Source: Sweltsa coloradensis (Eukaryota; Arthropoda; Insecta; Plecoptera; Chloroperlidae). From it: a stretch of DNA of 64,000 bases. Position numbers and translations under genes: made by a program. Each line of letters starts with the position of its first letter. The stretch's first letter is position 1. Shown here one piece after another: positions 44,564 through 55,473 of this stretch. The DNA is taken from assembly GCA_024449915.1 (NCBI GenBank), contig JAMZAV010001470.1, positions 186,001 to 250,000 of the forward strand, written 5' to 3'. The notes under the pieces were generated by a model. It searched no databases. It was given only the letters and a program-made list of their open reading frames with translations, and had not been told where the DNA came from.

Positions 44564-44713
44564 CTAGGTGCCCGTTAGGGCACCGCAGCCAAGCCGCGGT
44601 GCGCTACACACTCGGGCACCTTATACAGCAAGCAGAGTCTAGGTGCCCATTAGGGCGCCGCAGCCAAGCCGCGGTGCGCTACATACTCAGGCACCTTATA
44701 CAGCAAGCAGAGT
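44564..44713 (+). repeat. Two 75-bp tandem copies with internal palindromes
   Basis: Copies start CTAGGTGCCCGTTAGGGCAC at 44564 and CTAGGTGCCCATTAGGGCGC at 44639. Each holds GGTGCCC...GGGCACC and CCGC...GCGG pairings and ends CTTATACAGCAAGCAGAGT. They are GC-rich in an AT-rich setting. Function unknown. Confidence 0.8.
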
Positions 44714-44936
44714 TGGGGTGATTTCGAGGTGTCACCCAGCCGTCATGAAACGTGATGTGAACTTGAAAACTATCAAAATCGAGGGGATTTAGGTATCCGA
44801 CAACACATGCCAAATTTGGTTTGGGTACGAGCATTCCTTCTTGGTGAAAAAATGACTTGAAACATGCTCAAAATCACTTTAAGGATGTTAGTTACTACTG
44901 GCTACTACTACTATCTAATTCGTCAGTTTCAATTGC

Positions 44937-45277
44937 CCAGCGATTCTGACCAAACGGGTGGGCCTACAACGTTCATATTTTACATGGACATTAAGGTAAT
45001 AGTGATGTAATTCCCTTTGAAAGAAAAAGTAAAAAAAAAATGCTGGAAGGCTTCCAAATAAAGGTTTTAAAATAAGCCTTATACAGGCATACAATCAACA
45101 AGTAACTATAGTTACGTGACAATAATCGCCTACATTGTTTACAAAAAGCAAGTCTTTAGACCACTATATTTTTTCATTCTATTGTTAATTGGTAATACCA
45201 TAGCAATTAAATCGACTTTGATAAAATTATTATATTTTAACAAATAATTTTGCAATGTAACTTGAAAAAGTAATGAG
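44937..45277 (+). repeat. Helitron-like subfamily B fragment
   Basis: CGATTCTGACCAAACGGGTG, CTACAACGTTCATATTTTAC and CATGGACATTAAGGTAAT match the B body. It passes into the left arm of the large palindrome near 45278. Confidence 0.7.
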
Positions 45278-45699
45278 ATCCCACACATAACAAAAACTTG
45301 TAAAAATACAGCCAAACCTTACACACTCAAAAGAAATGAGATCTAAAAAAAGGGCCAAGCTCATCTACCCTTCCACATTTGCGCATTCTTAATTCATAAA
45401 CGTACAGTGTCCCGTAACAACATCCTTGAAAAGCTTGGCAAAATAGAATTTGCATGACCATTACGTTAAAATTAATTAGAAAAAAAGAATTTGTATGAAC
45501 TATTACGTTTAAATTAATAGTTGCAAATTCTATTTTGCCAAGCTTTTCAAGGATGTTGTTACGGGACACTGTACGTTTATGAATTAAGAATGCGCAAATG
45601 TGGAAGGGTAGATGAGCTTGGCCCTTTTTTTTAGATCTCATTTCTTTTGAGTGTGTAAGGTTTGGCTGTATTTTTACAAGTTTTTGTTATGTGTGGGAT
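45278..45699. repeat. Large palindrome, arms ~176 bp
   Basis: The left arm 45278-45453 and right arm 45522-45699 are almost perfectly inverted (for example ACAGTGTCCCGTAACAACAT versus ATGTTGTTACGGGACACTGT), separated by a ~68-bp spacer. The outermost part of each arm resembles subfamily B 3' text (ATCCCACACATAACAAAAAC). No coding region. It could be a fold-back element or the product of an inverted duplication. Confidence 0.9.
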
Positions 45700-46566
45700 A
45701 TATATTACACTTACAACTGTGTGGCAGCCTTATAAGTAGGGCGTGCTTTAAATAAATAAATAGTTATTTAGGTATTGAATTTAAATCAACTTAGCGTACT
45801 GATTTAAATGTGACTAAAATCTTTTTGTTTTGATTTAAAAAATTTTTTCAACAAAAATTTTTTTTTAGGAAAACTTTCCATAGAGACAGACAAAACTCTT
45901 GTGTGTCAAAAATTGCCTTGTTTAGAGAAGATTGAAAATACACATCTGAAAAAAGACAGAAATGAAAAAAATGGGGTTTAGGCCTTACCACAGAAAAATA
46001 ATATATTTCGAGTACGGTTAGACCTATTATTTGAGATACAAAAATGAAAGTATGCAAAAAAAATCCGAAAAAATCTAGTCTTAGGATAGTCTTCAAATTT
46101 AGGCTACATTTAAACTTAAATTGTAACTTTAATCCAGAATCCAAAATTTCCCAAAGTTCACTAAAAAATATTCGAAAAACATAAAAATCTATTATTACTT
46201 AATTTACACCAATTTAATTCGTGACTGAAGGGATTAAAACAAACATTAGTTTCCTGTGAAGGGATGCATGCATGCACATGCACGATGTAGCCGTGACTCT
46301 ATAGCATTAGCAATGACTAATGAGCCATGCTATGCATCTCTAATGATATTTCACACTGATAATGAGGAGTAATTGAGTAAGCTTGTCAAGAGATAAATGT
46401 ACATAATATGTAATGATATTCTCCATGCACATAGAAAATATGTTGTTACGACATGGTTAACTACTTGAACCTTGACTTACAAGACAAGGTAAGGTAACTC
46501 ATGTTGTGCATATAACTTATTACCGACGTAAGAAGAATCTAGCTAGCCAGCTTTCATCTTAGACTT

Positions 46567-46897
46567 CAATGGCGTATCCATGAATTCATAAAGTGGGGGG
46601 GGGGTCATCCAATTAATTCATCTGCACCGAAGGCTAAGTGGGGGGTCCGGGGAGCTTGCCCCCCGGAAATATTTTTTCCTTCGAGGTCATTATGGTGAAA
46701 TCTGTGTGTTTTATATCATATATCGCCAACTTTGTATCTACTAAAATCCTCTTTTGGACAGATGGTAAATGGCCTTAAGTATTGCGATAAAACAGTTATT
46801 CTATATTCTCCATTGAAACGTTAAAGTGCACTTTCACACTTTTTGGGGCAAAGGGGGTTGGGGATGGTCCCCCCCTCCCCCCTAGGATACTTCACTG
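46567..46897. mobile_element. hAT MITE, deletion relative of the 11.5-kb hAT
   Basis: Left end CAATGGCGTATCCATGAATT, right end ...CCTAGGATACTTCACTG. The subterminal text matches the full hAT element: AGGTCATTATGGTGAAATCT near the left and TATTGCGATAAAAC plus GAAACGTTAAAGTGCACTT near the right, in the same order, with the transposase region missing. No convincing 8-bp duplication remains. Confidence 0.8.
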
Positions 46898-46974
46898 CAT
46901 GCGTTCAGGTTTTCAGATGATCTCAGCTAAACGGTTTCTATTAATTATCATTGAATGAGATACATAATCAATTA

Positions 46975-48490
46975 GCGATGTTCCACCCCCAACACCCCCT
47001 AAAACTGGAATAATTCATAGCTCTAATCTAAAATTGATGTTTTATTCAAAATTTAGTTATTAAAATTAAAGTTTTAAAAGTGTTTTAACCCAATCGGCCT
47101 ATTCTCATTTCCTAAACCACATTTTTTCAACCCCCATCCCTTATAGTTTATATTATTTTAACCTTGATTTCCAGCATTCACCACGAAGGCACCTAATGAG
47201 TTATCAGCATGAAATTTGACATGATGGTACATACTCTGAAAAATCATTCGCCGAGAGGCAAGCGTATTCCACCCCCAACACCCCCTAAATCATCCCCTAA
47301 AATTGGAATAATTTTAAAAGCTCTAAACCAAATTGAATTTTTATTCAAATTATTAAATAATGTTTTAATGTGCTTTAACCCAATCGGTCTATTCCTCATT
47401 TCCCTTTTCTACTTTTTTTTAACCCCCATCCCTAATAGTTTTTTATATTATTTTTACCTTGATTTCAGCATTCACCATGAAGGCACCTAATGAGTTTATC
47501 AACATGAAATTTGGCATGATGGTACATACTAATTGAAAAATCATTCGTCGAGAGGCAAGCGATATTCCCCCCCAACACCCCCTAAATAATCCCCTTAAAA
47601 TTGGAATAATTCATAGCTCTAACCTAAAATTAAATTTTTATTTAAATTTGTTTATTAAAATTATGTTTGAATGTGTTTTAACCCAATCGGCATATTTTCA
47701 TTATATAAACCCAATTTTGTCAACCCCCATCCCTAATAGTTTATAAATTATTTTTATCTTGATTTTCCAGCATTCAACCCCCGAAGGCACCTAATGAGTT
47801 TATAATCATGAAATTTGACATTATGGTACATAATAATATGAAAAATAATCCGCCGAGAGGCAAGCGATATTCCACCCTCAAAACCCCCCCTTTAAAATTT
47901 GGGAAAAATTCATAGCTCTAATCTAAAATTGATGTTTTATTTTAAATTAGGTGGTTTTTTAAAATTATGTTTTAATGTGTTTTTAACCCAATCGGCCTAT
48001 TCTCATTTCCAAAACCACAATTTTTCAACCCCCATCCCCCTTTTAGTTTATATTATTTTTACCTTGATTTCCAGCATTCACCATGAAGGCAAACCTAATG
48101 AGTTATCAGCATGAAATTTTTGGGATGATGTTGCATACTAATATGAAAAATAATTCGTCGCGATGCAAGCGATATTCCCCCCCAACATCCCCTAAATCAT
48201 CCCCTAAAATTGGAATAATTCATAGCTCTAACCCCAAAATTGTATTTTTTATTTCAAATTAGTAAATTATGTTTTAATGTGTTTTAACCCAATAAGCCTA
48301 TTCTTATTTCCTAAACAACACTTTTTCAACCCCCATCCCTAATAGTTTTTATTATTTTCACCTTGATTTCCAGCATTCACCATAAAGGTACCGAATGAGT
48401 TATCAGCATGAAATTTGGCATGGTGGTACATAATAATATGAAACATAATAATCCGCCAGGAGACAAGCGATATTTCACCCCCACTGTTCC
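46975..48490 (+). repeat. Satellite-like array, ~300-bp unit, about five copies
   Basis: The landmark CAGCATTCA recurs at 47172, 47466, 47768, 48072 and 48371 (spacings 294, 302, 304, 299). Each unit also has GAGAGGCAAGCGATATTCCA, CCCCCAACACCCCCTAAAT, TTAACCCAATCGGCCTATTC and CAACCCCCATCCC. The units are diverged by small indels, so the array is not very young. Confidence 0.92.
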
Positions 48491-48809
48491 CTACCACCCC
48501 TTTTTCTTTGGGAAAACGTTGTGTTGTATTTATTACAATTTTTAATATTTTAATTGCTGATTAAAATTATGCGTCAATGTGTTATAGTCCGGTCAACAAA
48601 TCATTCACACAAAAACCCAAGACGACATTAACCATATTAAATTTAATAAAAACTTTGAATATTGCCAACTAGGCCTACATATTGTAAACAAAAAAAAAGA
48701 TGGTAGCTTTTGTTTCTAGACAATCTGTTTTAAAGGCACTGTATCCACCTTTACACGTATTTCACATATTTTAAGCCTTGATATGAAACAAATAACAAAA
48801 AGATGTGAT

Positions 48810-49360
48810 ATCCCCCCAAAATACAAAAATTTGTAAAAAAAAAACGGCAGCCAAGCTCTCCTTCCAAAGTCTTCGGCTGTGAATGCTGTGAGATATAGAA
48901 GTTGAGCCAAGCATTTCATTCTTTCTCCCTAGTTTCACATTGAAAAGAAGTAAGATCATTTCGCCTGTTGACGAGCGCCAAGCCAACCCTTTTCGTGGTA
49001 AAAAAAGTTAAAATTTTAAACTCAAAATCATAAAAAAATTACTTGGCTATTGATTTTGGTACGAGGACTCTAAAAAGTCAATGGCCAAGTAATTTTTTTA
49101 TGATTTAGAGTTTAAAATTGTATTTATTATTTTATGTTTATTTTAATTTTTAATTTTTTACCAAGAAAAAGGGTTGGCTTGGCGCTCGTCAACAGGCGAA
49201 ATGATCTTACTTCTTTTCAATGCGAAACTAGGGAGAAAGAATGAAATGCTTGGCTCAACTTCTATATCTCACAGCATTCACAGCCGAAGACTTTGGAAGG
49301 AGAGCTTGGCTGCCGTTTTTTTTTTTTTTTTTTTTACAAATTTTTGTATTTTGGGGGGAT
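48810..49360. repeat. Large palindrome, arms ~240-280 bp
   Basis: The left arm 48810-49047 is inverted at 49083-49360: ATCCCCCCAAAATACAAAAA versus TTTTTGTATTTTGGGGGGAT, and CTCGTCAACAGGCGAAATGA in the right versus its complement in the left. Arms translate to the same incidental peptide (MAWRSSTGEMILLLF) on opposite strands. Small arm differences are mostly A/T run lengths. A transcript across it would form a long hairpin RNA. Confidence 0.92.
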
Positions 49361-49563
49361 GTATATGTACCACCATCATGCGATCCATTCTCTTGTTCGT
49401 TGATCACTTTTAAAAATCTTGTTAAAAGTCTTATTTGTTACATGCGGTGACTGACACTTTTAAGAGTCTAGGCCTACGTTTTTGTTATGTATTTGTCACT
49501 TTATTGTGTTATATATATATGTTATCTTTTATGTGTGCGATTCTTTGCATGTATTATATTTTT

Positions 49564-50094
49564 GGATGAGCGAAGCGAAGACTTCAATTTCACTGACCCC
49601 TCAAAACAATTTAGCTCCAATGTTTTTTTTCGTTTTTTTCTGTCTGTTTGTTCGCTCTCTACCGGGCAAACGGCATATGCAATCTTGATGAAAATTGGAG
49701 GGGACCTTCAAAATCTCCGACTTAGACTTGCTACGTTTTTGGGTACAATCGAAGAAATATTTCTCATGAATATCGTACTTTTACGATTTTTTTCGATGTT
49801 TAGTGCGATATTTTCGTGACATTTGGGCCGATTCTGACCAAACTTTTTTTTTACTGCTTTTTGAAAGAAAAAGTTTAAAAAAATTAGCCAGAATCGATAT
49901 AAATAAAGGTTTTAATATAAGTTTTTTTAGGTTTATAATAACAATTAACAAGTAACAATAGAAACTTGACAACAATCACCTACAATGCGTTCAAAAAGCA
50001 CTTGATAAGTAAATAGATCCCACGCAAACTAAAAACTTACAAAAAAGCTCATACATCAACGCGACTAAAAAAAGCGTTTGCGAAGCTTCCTAGT
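49564..50094 (+). repeat. Helitron-like repeat, subfamily B, short full copy
   Basis: Starts GGATGAGCGAAGCGAAGACT and ends ACATCAACGCGACTAAAAAA then AAGCGTTTGCGAAGCTT and CCTAGT. The AAGC...GCTT pair forms the terminal hairpin. Confidence 0.8.
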
Positions 50095-50342
50095 TATTAT
50101 ATCACACGTGTGTGGCTTTGCCCTGTATGCTGATAAATTTATAAATGGAATAAGTGAAATGAAATGCAAGGGGTAATAGTGCTGATCCATTACCGCTGGG
50201 GGACTTAAATTGTATAGTGGGCCAAAGCGCTGACGTCGACGATTACAAAGATCACTAATTCCGTTGTACAAAGAAAGACCCTAACCATATGTAAAGGAAG
50301 GACGAGGGGAAAGGAAAGATCATGATGATCTATAAACATATT

Positions 50343-50612
50343 CAATTGATTGATTGGATATTGCTTAACGTCTCATATTAATGCACTTTGGCTATTCAAA
50401 ACGATGAGTGGTGATAGATAAGGATGAAGTATGAACAGAAGGGGGGAGGGGCAACCCGGTACCGGCACGTAGCCTACTCCTTTCGAAAAGTACCAAGGTG
50501 ACCAACGGCTTAACGTTCCATCCGAAAGTACGGTGTGACCTTGACAGTCATATAGGTTCCTCCACTAACCCGGACTGCCGAGCAGACGTCGAGGAGAACG
50601 AAGCCGTTACAC
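50343..50612 (-). repeat. SINE-like element with CAAT-repeat tail, minus strand
   Basis: Inverted counterpart of 32962-33236 over its full length. The tail TTGATTGATTGGATATTGCT is at the left and the head GAACGAAGCCGTTAC at the right. Confidence 0.72.
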
Positions 50613-50819
50613 TAGCTCTCGAACCCTCCATCTGCTCTAACCAGCGGTATAGGCCTACGCGAATTAAAGAAAATAAGAATGATAAAAAATACAAAAATCG
50701 TCAATTGTATGTTTACTTTCCATTCAAACGGTTCATATCGACACCTCTTCGAGTCAGAGGCGTAACTACGGAGGGTCGAGGGGTGACCCCCCCTTAAAAT
50801 TTCTGAATTAGCCTTGTTG

Positions 50820-51110
50820 ATTCTTGCGCTGTCCACGAGTGGATCGTGTCCAACTTGATTGATCGGTGATGTGGTTGTCGGAGGGTGACAGCCGCGCGTG
50901 ACGTCACCCGAGTGTGCGCGCGCAGCCGAGGAGTTGTTGTGAAGGTCACTGAGTATCCGTCATGTCACCTCGCGCTCTGCTCTGACTTCCCCACTTCAGT
51001 CCGAGCGAGGCCTGCAGTGGGTGTTGTTTACCTCACTCAGTCAATACAATACGTGCGTGTGTTTGTGTTTGCGTGTTTGTGCGCGGGTGAAGACTTGACT
51101 TAGGTTCGTC
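50820..51110 (+). promoter_or_regulatory. CpG-rich candidate promoter with a perfect CRE
   Basis: A locally GC- and CpG-rich stretch in AT-rich DNA (for example CGAGTGTGCGCGCGCAGCCG). It contains the palindromic cAMP-response element TGACGTCA at 50899-50906. It lies about 1.8 kb upstream of the best ABCG1-like first exon and may hold that gene's promoter and an untranslated first exon. No start site is visible directly. Confidence 0.4.
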
Positions 51111-52029
51111 ACAGTCAGACAGAAACCAGATTTTCAATTGTGTTTTTAAACAGTTTTTTGTGGCATTTTTTTCAATTTTTTCAATCGTTAATTTTTTGTA
51201 TTTTATTATGCTTAGAAAGAAAGAAGTTCAGCATTATCCTGATTGTTTTTAAAAAGTTGCATTGTTTAATCAAATAGGCTACAATAAATTGTTTGTTTGT
51301 TTAATTAAGATTATCAGTAGTTCGTTCGATACCATAAACGGGTTTTTTATGTCAGATCTGTAGAATAATGTGTTTTTAATATTATCATTCACACTTACGT
51401 TAAATAAAGCGCCAGAGTTACTTTTTGTACCCTGAAATTTTTAACAACGGAATGTCTGTTCTTTGTTGTCTCTCTACGGCGTGGGTATTTAAAATACGAG
51501 CAGAATTCAGTATTATTTTTACCTAGTGTTTGAACGTGACACTTGACAGTCATCAATAATAATGATATGTTAATCATTATTCCAACGCAACACAGGATTC
51601 AATTAATTATAATCGTTTCTTTAGAAGTATTTATTCATGTTGAAATTTTCTCACAGCCCATCTCGTATTTATAATCTGCATATAAAGTAGGTTTTTATAA
51701 TTTGCTACTAGTCAAGTATAAAGGAATTCGTAAAGATTATGGCAGAGTGATGTCGCGATCCGATGATAAGAACGCTAGCGCGTTGAAAGTTTAGAGTTCA
51801 GTGATCAAAGTTTGTCGGATCGTGTCGGCAGTGATCGAGGATAGTCTTTTGTTTCACGGCCTTCTGGTTCTGTTGAGGCGGAACCGGAAGAGAACAAGAT
51901 CACAAAAAATGTCAGTTCAAATGTTGTAATACCGTTCGCAACTCAGGGAGTCCACGTTCTTTTGTATGGTTTTAAAATTATTTTCTTTCTTGCGATTGAA
52001 ACAATATATTGTTTATCTATTGTTGAGGA
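51111..52029 (+). other. Non-coding stretch between candidate promoter and exon
   Basis: AT-rich. A less AT-rich part at about 51740-51900 could be an untranslated exon of the downstream gene. No coding region supported. Confidence 0.4.
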
Positions 52030-52341
52030 CAGTGGCGTATCCAGTGGGATCGGGAGTTCCCCCCCACCCCCACCCCCCACCCCCGAAATCCCAGCTTTAA
52101 TATGGTTACATTCTGCAAATCATCTAGGTCCCTCAAAAAATTAAATTCATCTATTAATTTCTCTTCTTTTTCGTTCAGCAACGCCCCCAAACGTCTTCTA
52201 AAAACACATTAAAAAATATTTAAAAAATTGCCTGCGGCGATATTGGGGAGGGGGGGGTATCCTCCCCCATTTTTAAGTCGTTTGTCCAAACCCCCCCCCC
52301 CCCCCCCAGCCCCTCGAAATATACTCCTGCGTACGTCATTG
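52030..52341. mobile_element. hAT-type MITE (312 bp), aged
   Basis: Left end CAGTGGCGTATCCAGTGGGA, right end complement CAATGACGTACGCAGGAGTA. The flanks GTTGAGGA (52022-52029) and GTTAAGGT (52342-52349) agree at 6 of 8 positions. C-rich and G-rich runs lie near the ends. Confidence 0.65.
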
Positions 52342-52700
52342 GTTAAGGTTCAAGTGAACATTACTCCACATGACTGCTCAGTGCTGATAGTGATTGATTT
52401 TGTATTTAATTTTTAGCGCGTAAAGATATTAAGTCCACAACATCAGTAAATAAATTATTTCTTACATAAACATAGCTAATTTTTAAATGGTTTATAGGTT
52501 ACTTGTTATAGTTTAGAAGGCAAATTATCTTCGATCGTTACAATATTACCTGACCACGTGGTCCACGTTGTTACAGAGCGTACATTAGTCCCGCAAACAC
52601 CAATCGAAGTGCAGTGATAGATGAACCAACAAACAAAAGAAAAGCGAGTGACATTTACAGGGCAGTGAAGTGAAGCACTAGACGGCCGTGTGTTGTAACT

Positions 52701-52780
52701 ATGAAGTTTCCGGAAAGTAGTGGGAGTAATGGTAGCAGCAGTGTTATAGTGGAGGACGAGGGCATGCTGCTACAGCCAAG
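52701..52780 (+). CDS. ABCG1/ABCG4-like gene, probable first coding exon
   Basis: ATG, 26 codons plus two bases, then CCAAG|GTAATG. The peptide MKFPESSGSNGSSSV plus IVEDEGMLLQP is Ser/Gly-rich then acidic and has no fold of its own, like the variable cytoplasmic N-terminus of ABCG1-type half-transporters. The exon leaves phase 2. The next recognisable exon, 61539-61678, begins with the single base needed to finish that codon (AG+T, Ser). The intron would be 8.8 kb. Stops lie close upstream, so the ATG is a sensible start. Confidence 0.6.
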
Positions 52781-53014
52781 GTAATGTGTTCTTCTGTGTG
52801 CACCTAGGGTTGACAGGCGTCTCGGTCAAGTCGGGATCGTCTCGATTTTATTTTAAGTATTTCAAATTCGCAACTAATAATAAATAATTTTAAAGAACGA
52901 ATTTGCCTTTTACACACAGATTTACTATTTTTACATAGTCATGAAAATAACTAAAGAAATCTGGAAATGGAAAATTCACGGAAATTTCCCTTTTCCCCTT
53001 TATAAATTTCTTAA

Positions 53015-53655
53015 AGGGGTATTTAACCGCTAAACTCAAAAAATATATTTCATTCAAGCTAACAAGTAATGAATTTAGCAATTAACAGAAAAATTATTGG
53101 GGTCACCATGACCTCCCAAAAAATTGTCAAACATGACATTTTTCGAGCTAGGTCCCATCGGCAAAAATCTCCCATAAGAAATAACATGGGGACGATCTTT
53201 ATGTTCCGTGACCTTGGAGGATTTTGATCCAAAAAAATATTGGCCATTATTGACGTACTCGACAGCGTTTCTGTAAATTCTGTATATTTTGTTTTGCAAT
53301 TTGGGCAAGTAGTTCGGTCAAAATATGCTGATTACCAAGATGGGGTGTGATTTTGGAATGCATATTTTTGCGTGTTTGAGGGTATATTTGGGCATAGTTT
53401 CAAGACACGATGTTATAAAGGGGCATTTTAGATTGGTACTATGCTCTAGTATCTATGTGGACCAAAAAAGAAGCAGGTTAAAGCCGATTTAGGAAATTTT
53501 CCAAAACACCAATTTTCGCCAATTTCTGGATCAAAAAAATTAAAAAATTCGTGTTAAATCACAGTTACAAGATATAATTTTTAAACGGTCATTTAAGTGA
53601 AGTATTGTGCTATAGATCACGTGGTAAAAAATAATTTTTGGGGTTTTTAGCCCCT
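53015..53655. mobile_element. TTAA-flanked non-autonomous element (Kolobok/piggyBac-like)
   Basis: TTAA lies at 53011-53014 and 53656-53659. The ends read AGGGGTATT and, complemented, AGGGGCTAAAA, sharing AGGGG. A TTAA target with AGGGG starts suggests Kolobok or piggyBac. No coding region; the terminal repeats are short and imperfect. Confidence 0.5.
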
Positions 53656-53865
53656 TTAAAGACATGAAATCAAATCTATAAATTTAGCAATTCTCCGGGA
53701 GCAAGCCCGCCGACCTAATAATTATGTTATCTGCCATCGCTGTCAATCATAATCTTGAGGGTTAAAATTGGGTATATTTCTTTCCCAGACAGACAAATTT
53801 GCAGCCTGTAAACCTGGAGAAGTTAAGGAATTTGGTAACCTAAAATTCTTAACAGTAGACGCCCT

Positions 53866-54192
53866 CAGTGGCGTATCCAGGGGATGTGTGTGTGTGTGTG
53901 TGTGTGTGGGGGGGGGGGTTAATGGGTTTAACCCCCCCCCCCTCCATGCACTTAGTAGGGCTATTTGATTTGATTTTGTAAAAAACGTCAAATATGTTAA
54001 AAATTCTAACATTTTCTTAAAGTTATTGCATGATTCTAAAACGTGTTTGTAGGCGTTCAAAACGTTAAATATGAGAAAAAAGATTCGCCTTGGGCGAACA
54101 GGTTTCCGGCAGCTGGAGCTTCACCCCAGACCCTTTCCCTGATTGACATGACGACCCCCCCCCCCCATTGTACATTCCTGGATATACCACTG
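53866..54192. mobile_element. hAT MITE with perfect 8-bp duplication
   Basis: Ends CAGTGGCGTATCCAGGGGAT and, complemented, CAGTGGTATATCCAGGAATG. GACGCCCT is duplicated exactly at 53858-53865 and 54193-54200. A TG microsatellite and G/C runs follow the left end. Its outer sequence is close to that of the hAT at 11529, which may have supplied the transposase. Confidence 0.92.
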
Positions 54193-54697
54193 GACGCCCT
54201 GCATTCACGATTATTCACCCAATAGCCGGTAGATTATTTTAAATGACATCGTCTTCATCTTCTTCTTGCAACTGGGGAGCAGACTGACCTAGTTCTCGTC
54301 TATGTCTAGCCTAGCTGCTGATCGTGCTTGTTATCTCGGCCTGCATTCTATAGCTTGGACTTCCTAGAACTAGAATTATAACAACTTGCACACTCGACAG
54401 AGATTAGACTTCAAGCTGAGTGGGGACAAAGACCACGTGTGAAGCAATTACTACTCGTCATCGATCATCTAGCCTAGTCATCGGCTGGAAAACATTACTT
54501 TTTACACAAACAAACCTTATGAGTCGGGAAACTGAGAATTCACTTAACGTAATTTAATAAGTTGTGGTGGTGTGATGGTGCTTTGTCAACTTTGTTATGT
54601 AGGCTATAGATGAACTGGACATTTCGCGGGAAAAAATAAGTTTCCTAATTCCCCCTCTCCAATATTATATGTGGTTACTACGCCCACTCATTGTTTG

Positions 54698-55115
54698 AAT
54701 TCATAGTCGTCCCCATGGGAACCCCTAGCCTATACGCTATCTTGCCCCTTGAGGTCTCAAAGTGTGGCTCGAGATAGTCATATTCATAGACCGCTATACG
54801 GGAGGGCCATGCTTCCCAGTTCCCATACGATATCTGCTGACTCCCTTTGAACTCGCCAATCCCCAAGGACGTGGTGGAGTAGAGGCTACCATTGGGACGA
54901 CTATGAATCTAGGCTGAAGCGTCGGTGTCATAATATGAGCCACCGCTAAGTCGCTAACTAGGAGCGCGCTCTGGCAGTCGTCGTCGGGGACCCTCCTCAT
55001 CCCCTTGACGACCTCCCTTACGATTACGACCACGACGTGAGAACTAAAACCCCCCTCCCCATCCCCTAGGCTAAGTGTGGCGCATTATGACCTAACGGTT
55101 GACCCGCCCTTAATC
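54698..55115 (+). repeat. Short inverted-end element plus family D-like segment
   Basis: ATTCATAGTCGTCCCCATGG at 54700 is mirrored by CATTGGGACGACTATGAAT ending near 54908, an element of about 210 bp. From about 54970, GTCGTCGTCGGGGACC, GACCACGACGTGAGA and GGCGCATTATGACCTAACGG recur at 58670-58860, marking a shared GC-rich repeat. Confidence 0.55.
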
Positions 55116-55473
55116 CTGACAAGCTCCCTGTTGCCGGCGTACTCCTTGGTTTGGTATGGACTGTAGCTATAAGCACATTCGCCTGCCTTACCCAACATGC
55201 ATCTTGCGACATCAGGGTCTATGTCGGGAAATTAGGCGGCTGCCAACCGCCCACAGATATTAGAATCTAACATGTCTATTTCACGTCATCAAAACCTATG
55301 CCAAATGTTTCACTTTTGTCGTAAAATTGGAATTTGTACAGAATTTGACATTTTTATAGCAAGAGGTTTTTTTTTGCAATTTTTCCGGGGGGGCTCAAAT
55401 ACACTAAAAAATTGCGAATTTCGAGGCCCTTTTTACGAATTATTTTTTGACTTTCCGAGTCAATAAGCTTATT

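Noticed and set aside
45327..45641. 104-codon minus-strand open frame
   Set aside because: It runs through both arms and the spacer of the palindrome at 45278-45699 and has no recognisable domain.
47172..48371. Regular ~300-bp periodicity considered as a CRISPR-like array
   Set aside because: The units are long and diverged throughout, with no short conserved repeat and unique spacer pattern. It is a eukaryotic satellite-like array.
48716..49450. Similar open frames on both strands (MAWRSSTGEMILLLF)
   Set aside because: They come from the two arms of one palindrome; the apparent conservation is only the inverted duplication.
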